NCBI GenBank assembly: GCA_903834785.1
Contig: CAILKP010000099.1
Coordinates: 1 to 48,037, forward strand
From: an uncultured bacterium
Lineage (GTDB): Bacteria; Planctomycetota; Phycisphaerae; Phycisphaerales; UBA1924
Direction: 5' to 3'
Length of the DNA: 48,037 nt
A program made the position numbers and the translations under genes. The notes beneath the pieces are model-generated. The model worked only from the letters and a program-made list of their open reading frames with translations. It searched no databases and was not told the DNA's origin. The first letter of the stretch is position 1. Each line of letters begins with the position of its first letter. Positions 10,403 through 19,331 of this stretch are shown here, one piece after another.

Positions 10403-10648
10403 ATGCCCCGCATCTCATCAGTTCACTACACCGCTTCGGACTTTGGTCCGGAGCGGTTTTTCATTGGCGCAGGATGCGGTCGGGTGATTCGTGAGGCAAA
10501 GCCGCCAGCCGGGGAACAATCCGTCGCTGCGATGCCCGACGTCGCGCCGTTCTGGCGCACGATTGAACCCGAGTCCCCGCTGGCTGGCAAGCTGAGTTGC
10601 GGGCGCGATTGGGTTGCCGCCCGGCGTGCGGCTGAGGCGAACGGCTAA
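10403..10648 (+). CDS. Possible small ORF spanning a terminator hairpin
   Basis: An 81-codon frame begins at ATG 10403 with an excellent ribosome site (GAGGAGGT at 10389-10396, six bases away). I do not recognise the product. The terminator-like hairpin at 10431-10461 lies within its first 20 codons, so most transcripts coming from rpmH would end inside it. It could be a short leader peptide, or a chance frame. Confidence is low. Confidence 0.2.
   Translation: MPRISSVHYTASDFGPERFFIGAGCGRVIREAKPPAGEQSVAAMPDVAPFWRTIEPESPLAGKLSCGRDWVAARRAAEANG
10431..10461 (+). terminator. Rho-independent terminator downstream of rpmH
   Basis: CCGCTTCGGAC (10431-10441), loop TTTG, GTCCGGAGCGG (10446-10456), then five T. 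The 11-pair stem has one G-U pair. It lies 121 bases after the rpmH stop and should end the rpmH transcript. Confidence 0.85.
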
Positions 10649-10665
10649 GACGGACTGGCCACCTA

Positions 10666-11544
10666 CTAGCGGCCAGCCCGCGCGGGCAGAGGTTGCTTGA
10701 TGGTCGCGATGACTTCCGGCCAGCGATTCTCCAGCGTGGTCAGCAGGCCTTCCATGAGACGTCGCTGGGCCCGTGCCGCGGCATCCTTTGCGGCGGAGTC
10801 TGCGGTCCACGTGTTGCACAGCTGAGAGGCGTCGGCCTGGACGGACCAGCGGTAAAGCACCTCGCCGCCGCGGACATCGAGCAGGACCGCCTCGGCGGTG
10901 GCCTGCGTGGTCTGCCACTTGGTCGGGGCCAGGCCGATGGTCAGCAGCTGGGTCAGCGGGATCGAGTCAGAGTCGGTCGTCCATTGGCCGGTTGCGATGA
11001 TCAGCAGGTCGCCCTTGGTCCGCTCCGCGGCGGCCCGGAGCACGGCGTCGCCCTGCATCGGCTTGGTCAGTTCGATTCCCCGCACCGGCGCAGCACCGGC
11101 GACTTCCTTCAAGCCGCGCAGCCGCTCGCTGGCCTTCTGCAGCAGGACTTCGAGCTCAGGCGTGTCGCGGACGGTCACGAACTGCGGTCCTTGGCCTGAA
11201 GGTGTCCACTTTGGGCGTCCGCCGCCGAACTTGGGCATCGGGCTCCACGAGCCGTCGCCACCCTCGCGCTCGACCCAGGCAATCCGGATGTTGACAGGGA
11301 GTGTTGCCCGCGTGGTGCGAGCCTGCGTTTCAGCTGCGGAGCTGATAAACCAGCCCGAGCCGTCGGCCGCCTGGCCGGTGCCGACCTGCTGCTGGGCGGC
11401 GGGCCCCAACTGGTCGGTCAGGACCATGAGGTCGGCGTGGTTCTGGTTGTTTGCTGCCTGGCACCCTCCGAGCAGGGCTGCGGTGACCGCCGCCGTGCCG
11501 AGCATCACGCAGATGCGCCGGGCCTGGATCGTTGATGGCATCAT
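10666..11544 (-). CDS. Lipoprotein of unknown function
   Basis: The 292-residue protein begins with a lipoprotein signal peptide; the lipobox LLGGC places the lipidated Cys at residue 28. The remaining 265 residues have no motif that I can tie to a named family. A segment of alternating strands and helices (GDLLIIATGQW, then TAEAVLLDVRGGEVLYRWSVQAD) recalls outer-membrane lipoproteins of the CsgG or LpoB kind, but this is only a fold-level impression. AAGGGA lies 8 bases before the ATG. It follows the VIT-VWA gene by 41 bases on the same strand and probably shares its transcript, which suggests an envelope role. Confidence 0.75.
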   Translation of the reverse strand: MMPSTIQARRICVMLGTAAVTAALLGGCQAANNQNHADLMVLTDQLGPAAQQQVGTGQAADGSGWFISSAAETQARTTRATLPVNIRIAWVEREGGDGSWSPMPKFGGGRPKWTPSGQGPQFVTVRDTPELEVLLQKASERLRGLKEVAGAAPVRGIELTKPMQGDAVLRAAAERTKGDLLIIATGQWTTDSDSIPLTQLLTIGLAPTKWQTTQATAEAVLLDVRGGEVLYRWSVQADASQLCNTWTADSAAKDAAARAQRRLMEGLLTTLENRWPEVIATIKQPLPARAGR

Positions 11545-11585
11545 GATTGGTTTCCCTTGGCGGCCGGGAGCCGCGTGCTGCGGGT

Positions 11586-14369
11586 TTACTTGTTCACGGT
11601 CATCTCGTACCGCACGCCATCGGGCATGGGCACGGGGACCTGGACGGTCACGCCGCTGCTGCCGCCGGTGCGGGTCATGCTGTCGACGGCGACGAAACTC
11701 GTGTACGCGGACATAAGGTTGTACCGCAGCGCGACTGCCTTGACTTCCTCAGCGAATCGCCGTGCATCGGCGCCGGCGTAGTCGGCCATATCGGCGATCT
11801 TCCGCCGCGCCCACAGTGCGGGCAGTGCCGCACGCTGGGTCAGACCCAGGCCGCTCTGGCGAGCCTCGGCGGTGCCGAAGATGGCTTTGGTGGGGAACTC
11901 CATCTGCACGCCGGCGGCGCGGCCCGAGACCTTGAAGTTCAGTTCGCTGTCGCCGCCGGAGGTTGCGGGGATGCGGCCGGTGATGACCACGGGTCGGCCG
12001 ACGTACACGTCGGGGAGCTGGCGCGGGAAGACCTCGATGCCAGCCGGGCTGCTGAGTGTGTCATCGCCCAGTGGTGCGGCGGTCGCCACCACGCGGCCGT
12101 TGATGGACAGCTGCATGTCCGTCAGGGCCGGGTGCATGACGCGGTCGGTGAAGGCGTCCATCACCGTCACCGGGTTGTCACCGGCTGCAATGTGGGCCAC
12201 GCAGCCGCGGCCGACCTTGGCCATGGCATCGAGCAGGTAGCGGTTGGTGGAAGTGCCGACGCCGAAGCTGAAGATGCGAGAGTCGCCCAGGCGGCCGTGG
12301 AGTTCGGTGAGGATCTCGTTCTCGTTGCCGATGTAGCCGTCGGTCAGGAAGGCGACGTAGCGGAGGCGCTGCGGATCGTGCGGGAAGTTCAGGCTTGCCC
12401 GCAGGCCGTTGATCATGTATGTGCCGCCCTGGGCGAAGAGACTCTTGAGGTAGGTTGAGCCCCTGGCGATGTTCTCGGCGGTGGCGGGCAGCGGGGCTGC
12501 GCCAAGCTGGGAAGCGGTGTTGGCGAAGTTGATGATCTGGAACGTGTCACCGGGCTCCAGCCGCCGAAGGGCACGGTCGACCGCCATGACGGCCTGCTCG
12601 ATGGGCCGCCCGTCCATGCTGCCCGAGCAGTCCAGGACGAAGACCATCTCCACGGGGCCACGCTTGAGCGTGCCGAGCCGCTCCGGCGGCAGCAGGAGCA
12701 AGGAGAAGTACCGATCCCCGTCGCTGCCGGTGAAGGTGGCGATGCTGGTCCGCACGTTCTTGCCGTCGTTGCCTCCGAGCTTCCACTTAAGCACGAAGTC
12801 CTTGGTCGCTGCCGCATCAGTCGGGGAGAGCGTCGCGGTCATGACGCCGGCCGACTGGCTCTGGCCCTTGCCGAGCGCATTGCCGGTGCCCCGCTGCGTA
12901 CTGATGATGTGCGAGTCGCTGCGGACACGCTCGACGGGCAGGCCGCCGCCGTCGATGCGGGCGGTGATGGAGACTTTGTGGCTGCTGACCTTGCCCGGGC
13001 TGAGGTGCTGCTGCTCAACGGGCTGCCCGCTGCGAGAGCCCGATGCCGAGGCCGGGGCGCCGGTACCGACGGCGCCGATGCCACCGTAGAAGCCGGCGGG
13101 GTTGAACCGCGGCCCGACGACAAGCGGGAAGGCGAACTCAAACTCTCCGTCGCTGCAGGAGAGGGTGCTGAAGTAGGTGATGTCGACATCGATCTGCTTG
13201 CCCGGCTCGATGTTGGCCACCTTCTGGGTGAAGATGTTCGGCCGGTTCTGCTCCAGGAGCGATGCCGCGTAGCCCTGACTCTTGGCGCTCTCGTAGATGA
13301 CCTTCGCCTCTTCCTTGTCACGGATGACGCCGCGGATGCGACGGTCGCCGACGGTCATGACAAAGTCGTTGACCGCGGCATTCTCCGGCAGCGGGAAGAC
13401 GTAGACGGCCTCGATCTTCTCGGCGTAGGGGTTGCTGAAGATCTGCTTGACGTTGACTGAGGCGATGTAGCTGACGATGTCCGCGGTGACTTCAGTCGCG
13501 GCCAGCGGGACGGTTACAACCTGCTGCACGCCCGATGGGTTGCGGACGCTGGTGATCAGGCAGCCGCCGCCGGGGCTCTCGTCGTTGCTTGGCCGGCGAC
13601 GTTCGCCTTCGGGGCGGGAGATGACCCAGACTTCCTCGAACTGCGATGGCTGCCCACCGGGAATGTTGGGCAGGCGAGTGGGGTTGAACCGGGACCGGCG
13701 CATTTCGTCGACGCCGCGTTTGCCGAAGCCGGCACCGCCGTCTAGCTCCTTGTCTGGCTCGTCACCGAACTGGTTGTCCGGTCGTCCTGCTGCTGGATTC
13801 AGCTTGTCGCGCTTCTGGAGGTCCAGCTTTGCCGGTGGACTGCCGGGGTTGCCACCACCACCGCCACCGGGCCCTGCGGCCCCCGGCGTCAGGCGTGGTG
13901 AGCCAGGTGCCGCGGGGCTGCCGGCTTCGCCGGTCGTGCCGCGGGAGGGTTTGGCGTTTGGCGGCTGAGCCGATGTAGCCGTTCGGGGGGCTGGCGCAGC
14001 ACTCGCAGCCGGGGCTGCCGAGCTTGCGTCAGCCGTCACGCCCGGCGAGTTTTGTGGTTGGCCAACGCGCGGCGAGCCCCCGCCCGTTGCAGCGGCATCC
14101 GGCCCCGTCGCCTGCGGCTGCCAGCTCGGGGTCATCGTCCCCGATTCGCCGGGCGACGTTGACGCCGCTGTGCCGATCGCGCCGTTGCCCTGCGGCTGCC
14201 GGGCGGAGGTGCAGCCCTTGGCGAACAGCACGATTCCCACTGCACCAGAGAGCAGGCACACCGAGGCGATGCTGATGACCAGGCCTTTGTGGCTGCGGAC
14301 CGATCGCATCTGGCCGCCGTGAGGTGCTGCACTTGGGTGCTGCCTGTTGTCGCTGCTGCGTACTGCCAT
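11586..14369 (-). CDS. Membrane-anchored VIT and VWA domain protein
   Basis: The 927-residue protein has a cytoplasmic N-terminus, one membrane segment (about 30-50), a disordered Ala/Pro/Gly-rich linker (55-225), a VIT domain (about 281-410; contains VNVKQIFSNPYAEKIEAVYV and the EEAKVIYESAKSQG segment) and a von Willebrand A domain (about 572-745). The metal site is complete: DCSGS (580-584), Thr650 in GGTYM and Asp677 in LTDGY. A C-terminal region (750-927) contains conserved helices (ALWARRKIADMADYAG, then YNLMSAYTSFVAVD) seen in bacterial inter-alpha-trypsin-inhibitor-like proteins. Such proteins bind partners through a divalent cation at the cell surface. AAGGAG lies 8 bases before the ATG. 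It lies 130 bases after the cohesin-like gene and 41 bases before the lipoprotein gene. Confidence 0.93.
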   Translation of the reverse strand: MAVRSSDNRQHPSAAPHGGQMRSVRSHKGLVISIASVCLLSGAVGIVLFAKGCTSARQPQGNGAIGTAASTSPGESGTMTPSWQPQATGPDAAATGGGSPRVGQPQNSPGVTADASSAAPAASAAPAPRTATSAQPPNAKPSRGTTGEAGSPAAPGSPRLTPGAAGPGGGGGGNPGSPPAKLDLQKRDKLNPAAGRPDNQFGDEPDKELDGGAGFGKRGVDEMRRSRFNPTRLPNIPGGQPSQFEEVWVISRPEGERRRPSNDESPGGGCLITSVRNPSGVQQVVTVPLAATEVTADIVSYIASVNVKQIFSNPYAEKIEAVYVFPLPENAAVNDFVMTVGDRRIRGVIRDKEEAKVIYESAKSQGYAASLLEQNRPNIFTQKVANIEPGKQIDVDITYFSTLSCSDGEFEFAFPLVVGPRFNPAGFYGGIGAVGTGAPASASGSRSGQPVEQQHLSPGKVSSHKVSITARIDGGGLPVERVRSDSHIISTQRGTGNALGKGQSQSAGVMTATLSPTDAAATKDFVLKWKLGGNDGKNVRTSIATFTGSDGDRYFSLLLLPPERLGTLKRGPVEMVFVLDCSGSMDGRPIEQAVMAVDRALRRLEPGDTFQIINFANTASQLGAAPLPATAENIARGSTYLKSLFAQGGTYMINGLRASLNFPHDPQRLRYVAFLTDGYIGNENEILTELHGRLGDSRIFSFGVGTSTNRYLLDAMAKVGRGCVAHIAAGDNPVTVMDAFTDRVMHPALTDMQLSINGRVVATAAPLGDDTLSSPAGIEVFPRQLPDVYVGRPVVITGRIPATSGGDSELNFKVSGRAAGVQMEFPTKAIFGTAEARQSGLGLTQRAALPALWARRKIADMADYAGADARRFAEEVKAVALRYNLMSAYTSFVAVDSMTRTGGSSGVTVQVPVPMPDGVRYEMTVNK

Positions 14370-14499
14370 GACAAAAACTCCTTCGCTGTGTCGTTCCGCG
14401 TGGTCCGCTGCTCGTGTCCGATCACCACTTCCCGCCTGCCCCCGGCCGCACCTGTGTCACCCGCCCCGATCTGGCCTGGCCGTGCCGGTCCTATCGCTT

Positions 14500-15129
14500 T
14501 TACCGCTGGCCGCCAGCGGCAACTTCCACCAGTTTCACCTTCACGTTGATTCGTTCAGCCTGACCATCGGCCGCGGCCATGACGGTGGCCTTGAGTGTGT
14601 CGACGCTCAATCGCGAGGGCAGCATCCAGTGCAGCCGGGCTACTCGCACCGCGCCTCGCGGCAACTCCGCGGCGGGCCTTGTGCTCAGTGCCGCGATGAT
14701 CACGCGGTCGCCGTGGGCGGGCACGCCCTCGCCACCGCCGGCGGCGCCGGCAAGTGCTGCGGGGTCGTACTTCGGTGGCTCGGCGAAGGCGCCGGGCTCG
14801 CCGTTGACCGTCTTGTCGCCACCCTCAACTCCGGTGAGCTTGGCCTGCGGATCGGCTGCCAGCACCTGGATCTGGTACGCCGCCAGCGGCGTGCCGGCGG
14901 TCTCGACTACCACATCCACAGCGACAAAGCGGAAGTTCTGCGGGTCCGCCATCGGCGGGGCGGCACGGTCGGCCGCGGGCCGCATTGCCGCGGCTGATTC
15001 ATTGATTGTCGTGTGCTCAGTCGATGCCGTGTGGCCGACGGCAAGGCCCGTCATGATGCACAGTGCCACACCCAGTGCGGCAACCGCAGTGCCCAGCATG
15101 CCGAGGCTGCCAAGACGTGTGTTCTTCAT
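14500..15129 (-). CDS. Secreted protein with a cohesin-like domain
   Basis: The 209-residue protein has an N-terminal hydrophobic segment (about 10-32), probably a signal peptide or anchor. The body (about 66-200) has the rhythm of a cohesin or related beta sandwich: FRFVAVDVVVETAGTPLAAY, a segment ending in TGVEGG, PKYDPAAL, GDRVIIAALST, then AVRVARLHWMLP. Cohesin domains bind dockerins; the assignment is by pattern, not alignment. The start at 15129 has GGGAGG 6 bases upstream and overlaps the preceding stop by four bases (ATGA), so it is translationally coupled to the EF-hand/dockerin-like gene. A frame extension to 15291 is not needed. Confidence 0.72.
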   Translation of the reverse strand: MKNTRLGSLGMLGTAVAALGVALCIMTGLAVGHTASTEHTTINESAAAMRPAADRAAPPMADPQNFRFVAVDVVVETAGTPLAAYQIQVLAADPQAKLTGVEGGDKTVNGEPGAFAEPPKYDPAALAGAAGGGEGVPAHGDRVIIAALSTRPAAELPRGAVRVARLHWMLPSRLSVDTLKATVMAAADGQAERINVKVKLVEVAAGGQR

Positions 15130-16199
15130 CGCCCACCTCCCTGTGGTGCGCTGGTGCCGGTGGCCGGCGGGGGAGATGTGGGCGTCACCGGATGCCGCGA
15201 CAGGCTGACGGCCTGCGCGAGCAGTTCGCTCACATCGCGCTGGTCGATCACGCCGTCGGAGTTGACATCCCGCCGCGCTGCGGCGGCCCATGTCGGAAGG
15301 CCGGACTGCCGGGACGCATCCAGATCTGACTGTTTGAGCACCAGAGCCAGACGGAGGGCATCAACCACATCCGGCGCGGGGGCATCGGCCGCGGGCTTGG
15401 CCGATTTGCGGGGAGCCTGGTCGCCGACAGCATTCCGCGCTGCTGGTGCACCTGCCGGCTTTGCTGGCGGCGGTCCAGCCGCGACGACTGGAGGCAGGCC
15501 GGCGGCATCGGCCGTAACTGCGGAGTTATCTGCGGGCGGAGCACCGAACTTGGCATCTGCGGCGGGCGTTCCAGTGGGTGCTGCTTCGCTCAGCCGCATT
15601 GGGTCGCCGGCGGCCGGTGTTCCACCGCTCGGTTCGCCGTAGAGGCCGCCCGTGCCGGGCATACCGGGCATGCCGGGCATGCCGGGCTTGCCGGCTGCGG
15701 GCTCGTTGCGTGAGCTGAGCCGGTCCTGGCTTGCCCCGGCTGTCGGGCGATCAGCTCGTTCGGCCTTGCTCATCAGCCGCCCGCCAGTGCCGCCCTGTTC
15801 GAATGTTCCGCTCGACGTCCCGCCCGACATCCCGCCCCGGGGCAGCGTCAGGAAGGCCACCGTCACGGCCAGCGCCAGACCGGCCGCCACGGCCAGGCCG
15901 GTTCCCAGCCGCCGCACGCGCCAGAGGCGGCCACCCGAGGGCGTCACCCGCCGCCCGCCGCGGGCAAGCCGCTCTTCGGCGGCGGCGAGCAGTTCAGCAT
16001 CAAACCCGGTTGGGACTTGGGGGCCGCGGCCGTAGAGCGCCTGCAAGTCCCGTCCCAGCTCAGGCGTGCTCATGGCCTCAATCTCGCGTGCTTCCCAAGA
16101 AACATCGCGATTATCGGGCGATGGACTGCCCCCACTCAGCGGATTGGCTGGGTTCAGCGGTGACGGATTGGAGGGGTCGGCGGGCATGGAACTGTCCAT
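15126..16199 (-). CDS. Single-pass membrane protein with a dockerin-like EF-hand
   Basis: The protein (357 residues from the chosen ATG) has an anti-sigma-like N-terminal helical part (STPELGRDLQALYG, then FDAELLAAAEERLA), a membrane segment (about 100-118), a long low-complexity extracytoplasmic stretch containing PGMPGMPGMPG, and near its end a single calcium-loop motif DVNSDGVIDQRDV followed by a helix, as in one half of a type I dockerin. A full dockerin has two such loops. The start is uncertain: ATG 16199 and ATG 16187 are both possible, neither with a strong ribosome site, and the frame opens as far as 16340 inside mutS. It lies just after mutS and overlaps the cohesin-like gene. Confidence 0.72.
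   Translation of the reverse strand: MDSSMPADPSNPSPLNPANPLSGGSPSPDNRDVSWEAREIEAMSTPELGRDLQALYGRGPQVPTGFDAELLAAAEERLARGGRRVTPSGGRLWRVRRLGTGLAVAAGLALAVTVAFLTLPRGGMSGGTSSGTFEQGGTGGRLMSKAERADRPTAGASQDRLSSRNEPAAGKPGMPGMPGMPGTGGLYGEPSGGTPAAGDPMRLSEAAPTGTPAADAKFGAPPADNSAVTADAAGLPPVVAAGPPPAKPAGAPAARNAVGDQAPRKSAKPAADAPAPDVVDALRLALVLKQSDLDASRQSGLPTWAAAARRDVNSDGVIDQRDVSELLAQAVSLSRHPVTPTSPPPATGTSAPQGGGR
15655..15687. repeat. Short 9-bp tandem repeat coding for Pro-Gly-Met
   Basis: CCGGGCATR-type units repeat about 3.5 times. They encode the PGMPGMPGMPG run of the dockerin-like membrane protein and keep the reading frame. Confidence 0.8.
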
Positions 16200-16299
16200 A
16201 CAGGACGCCGCCGCGGCGGAAGGTTCACTGCTCCGGCCAGATCTGGAAATTTCTTTCCCGGTCCCCATCCGCGGCCCCGCCGCCGGCCCCGGCCCGACC

Positions 16300-19128
16300 T
16301 TACTGCTCCAGCAGTCCCCGCAGCCGCCGCAGCTCGTCAAAGGCCTTCATCGGCGTCAGGTCGTCGAGTTTGAGCTTCTCGAGTTCACCGACGACAGGGT
16401 GCGAGACGTATTCCGTAAACAGGGCCAGCTGTCCGTCGCCTTTGGCCTTGCGGGGCTTGACCTCCAGTGCGGCGGCCCGGCCGCGGCTGTCGCCGGCGAC
16501 GGTGCTGGTGCCGGGGGTGGTCGCCTGGCCGACGCCTTCCTGCTGCACGCTGAGGGTCTCGAGCAACTCGCTGGCGCGGCTGACGACGCGTGCGGGCACG
16601 CCGGCGAGGCGGGCGACGTGCACGCCGTAGCTGCGGTCGGCACGGCCATCGATGATCTGGTGCAGGAAGATGATCTGGTCGCCCACCTCGCGCACGGCGA
16701 CCTGCAGGTTCACCACGATCTGCGGCAGTTGTTCGGCCAGGCGCGTCAGTTCGTGGTAGTGGGTGGCAAACAGCGATCGTGGGCAAGCCCGCTCGGGGCG
16801 CGGTGTCGCCAGATCTTCGGCAATCGCCCAGGCCAGCGACAAGCCATCGAGCGTGCTGGTGCCGCGGCCGATTTCGTCGAGGATGACGAGTGACGAGCCC
16901 GTGGCGTTGTTGAGGATGCCGGCGGTCTCGGTCATCTCCACCATGAAGGTGGACTGTCCGGCGTGGAGGGCATCATCAGCGCCGATGCGGGTGAAGATGC
17001 GATCGCAGATGCCGATGGTTGCGCTGTCGGCGGGCACGAAGCTGCCGGCGTGGGCCAGCAGCACCAGCAGGGCGGTCTGGCGGATATAGGTGGACTTACC
17101 GGCCATGTTGGGGCCGGTGATCAGCCCCAGTGTCGGTCCGCTTTCGCTCTGTTCCGGGCTGGTTCCGGCGTTGTCCCGCCGCACGCCGAGGCGCACGTCG
17201 TTGGGCACGAACTCACCGGCGAGCAGCTCATCAAGCACGGGGTGGCGGCCACCGGCGATGTCCAGCACGGGCTGCTCGACGATCTGCGGCTTGACCCATC
17301 GCCGCGCGGTGGCCTTGTCGGCAAAACACAGCAGCACATCGAGCTCGGCGATGACTTGGCCGAACGCACTGATCGGCTCGAGCACTGCCGCGGCGCGGTC
17401 GCAGAGCTGGTCGAAGAGCAGCTGCTCACGCTCCAGAGCGCGGGCCGAGGCACTGGTGGTTTTGTCCTCGAACTCCTTGAGCTCGGGGGTGATGTACCGC
17501 TCGGCGTTGGTCAGCGTCTGGCGGCGGCTGAACTCCGCCGGGGCACGCTGGGCCTGGCCCTTGGGCAGCTCGATGAAGTAGCCGAAGACCTTGTTGTAGC
17601 CGACCTTGAGCGAGGGAAGGTTGTGCTCGCCAACGAGCTTGGCCTGATACTCCGCCAGCCACTGGCCGGCGCGGTCCTTGAGCATGCGTGCCTCATCGAG
17701 CGCGGGATCGACGCCGTCGCGGATCAGCCCGCCTTCGCGCAGGTGCCCCGGAGGTTCATCGACGCAGAGGCGGCGTATTTCCGCGGCGATGGGCTCGAGC
17801 ACGCCCGCGACTGCCGTGACTGATGCCCGGCGCGAGGCCAGTGCGGGAACATCGCGGATGACCTCCGCCACGCGGCCGACCTGACCGAGCGACTTGCCCA
17901 GTGCTACCAGATCTCGCGGCGTGCTGCGGCCAAGGGCCACGCGGCCGGCGATGCGGGCGACATCCTGAACCGGGTCGATCGCCGCGGCGAGTTCAGCGGC
18001 GAGCTTGCGGTCCTCAACGAGTGTTGCCACGGCCCGCTGCCGGCTCAGCACGGCTTCCAGCCGGCTCGGTGGGCTGACCAGCCATTCGCGCAGCAGCCGC
18101 TTGCCCATGGAAGTGCGGCAGAGACTCCGGCCGCTGCCGCTGTGGCAGAAGACGCCCATCAGTGAGCCGGCCACGCTGCTGTCCAGCGGGTTGGATCCGC
18201 TGCGCAGCGTGCGGTCAATCTCCAGTGCCCGCAGACTCGCGGCATCGAGCAGCAACTGCTCACCGCTGACGTGCCGCTTGGGCGGGCGGAGGTGGCGCAG
18301 GGCGCTCTTGGCCGGGTCGGCATCGGGCGCCTGGGTTGCCTTGAGGTAGCGGATGATCGCGCCTGCCGCGGGGATCAGCGGGTCGTCGGCCGCGAGATCA
18401 AACCCGCCGAGCGTGGTGACGCCGAACTGCTGGCGGAGCGATTCACCGGCCTCGGCGATGCGGAAGTGCCACTGAGGCTGGGGTGTGCCGGCGATGCCGA
18501 GTGCCCGCAGCACACCGGAGATGCGGCCAGGCGCCTGGCCGTCACCGGTCTCCGGATACAGCAGTTCGCTGACGCCGCGGCGGACGAGTTCATCGGCCAG
18601 TTGTGCTGCAGGCACTGCCAGCACGGTGAACACGCCGGTCGAGAGTTCCACCAGTGCCACGCACGCGACGGATTCGGGCGCGACGCGGTCGATGGCTGGG
18701 AAGCAGACCGCACCGAGGGTGCATGCCTTGTCATCGGCCAGGAGCGCTTCATCGACCAGGGTTCCGGGCGTCAGGACCCGGGTGACTGCACGCTCAATGA
18801 TGCCGCTGCCGGTGCCCTTTTCCTTGGCTTCCTTGGCCTCCTCGGCATCCTGCGTCTGATCGGCCACGGCCACGCGGATGCCCTGGGCCACCAGACGCCG
18901 CAGGTAGAGCTCGAGCTGGTGGTACGGCATACCGGCCATGGGCACGCCGGCGGTTCGCTGCGTGAGCGTCAGGCCCAGTGCCTTGGAGGCCTTGACGGCG
19001 TCATCGTCGAACAGTTCGTAGAAGTCGCCGATGCGAAACAGCAGCAGGCAGTCGGGGTACAGCGCCTTGAACTTCGCGTACTGCCGCATCGCGGGCGTGT
19101 CACGCGGGTTGTTCGGGGCGGAGGCCAT
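16300..19128 (-). CDS. mutS: DNA mismatch repair protein MutS
   Basis: MutS recognises base mismatches and small loops and recruits MutL. The 942-residue protein has the mismatch-recognition motif GDFYELF, with Phe36-Tyr37-Glu38 at the same numbers as in E. coli. It also has the connector, lever and clamp domains and a C-terminal ABC-type ATPase: Walker A GPNMAGKST near residue 670, Walker B LVILDEIGRGTS near 750, and the FATHYHELT switch His. The length is slightly above the usual 850-900. The ATG at 19128 has no clear ribosome site but gives the standard N-terminus. The gene is divergent from lysS and is followed about 100 bases later by a dockerin-like envelope gene on the same strand; the link to repair is not obvious. 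Confidence 0.97.
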   Translation of the reverse strand: MASAPNNPRDTPAMRQYAKFKALYPDCLLLFRIGDFYELFDDDAVKASKALGLTLTQRTAGVPMAGMPYHQLELYLRRLVAQGIRVAVADQTQDAEEAKEAKEKGTGSGIIERAVTRVLTPGTLVDEALLADDKACTLGAVCFPAIDRVAPESVACVALVELSTGVFTVLAVPAAQLADELVRRGVSELLYPETGDGQAPGRISGVLRALGIAGTPQPQWHFRIAEAGESLRQQFGVTTLGGFDLAADDPLIPAAGAIIRYLKATQAPDADPAKSALRHLRPPKRHVSGEQLLLDAASLRALEIDRTLRSGSNPLDSSVAGSLMGVFCHSGSGRSLCRTSMGKRLLREWLVSPPSRLEAVLSRQRAVATLVEDRKLAAELAAAIDPVQDVARIAGRVALGRSTPRDLVALGKSLGQVGRVAEVIRDVPALASRRASVTAVAGVLEPIAAEIRRLCVDEPPGHLREGGLIRDGVDPALDEARMLKDRAGQWLAEYQAKLVGEHNLPSLKVGYNKVFGYFIELPKGQAQRAPAEFSRRQTLTNAERYITPELKEFEDKTTSASARALEREQLLFDQLCDRAAAVLEPISAFGQVIAELDVLLCFADKATARRWVKPQIVEQPVLDIAGGRHPVLDELLAGEFVPNDVRLGVRRDNAGTSPEQSESGPTLGLITGPNMAGKSTYIRQTALLVLLAHAGSFVPADSATIGICDRIFTRIGADDALHAGQSTFMVEMTETAGILNNATGSSLVILDEIGRGTSTLDGLSLAWAIAEDLATPRPERACPRSLFATHYHELTRLAEQLPQIVVNLQVAVREVGDQIIFLHQIIDGRADRSYGVHVARLAGVPARVVSRASELLETLSVQQEGVGQATTPGTSTVAGDSRGRAAALEVKPRKAKGDGQLALFTEYVSHPVVGELEKLKLDDLTPMKAFDELRRLRGLLEQ

Positions 19129-19331
19129 GGCGAGGGGGAGGAGTTGCGAGACGCGGGCAGTGGGGGGCTACAAGGGATCGGACAGTCAAAACGATAATCC
19201 CACCCCAACAGCCCGGCCCACAACCGACAGCCCGGCCGGTTTGCCGGCGGGGCTTGAGTTGGTGTTTTTTGGCTGTTTGGCAAGCTGGGCGTTTCGTCGC
19301 CCCCTGCCCTGCCGCAGTATCATCGGCCCCT

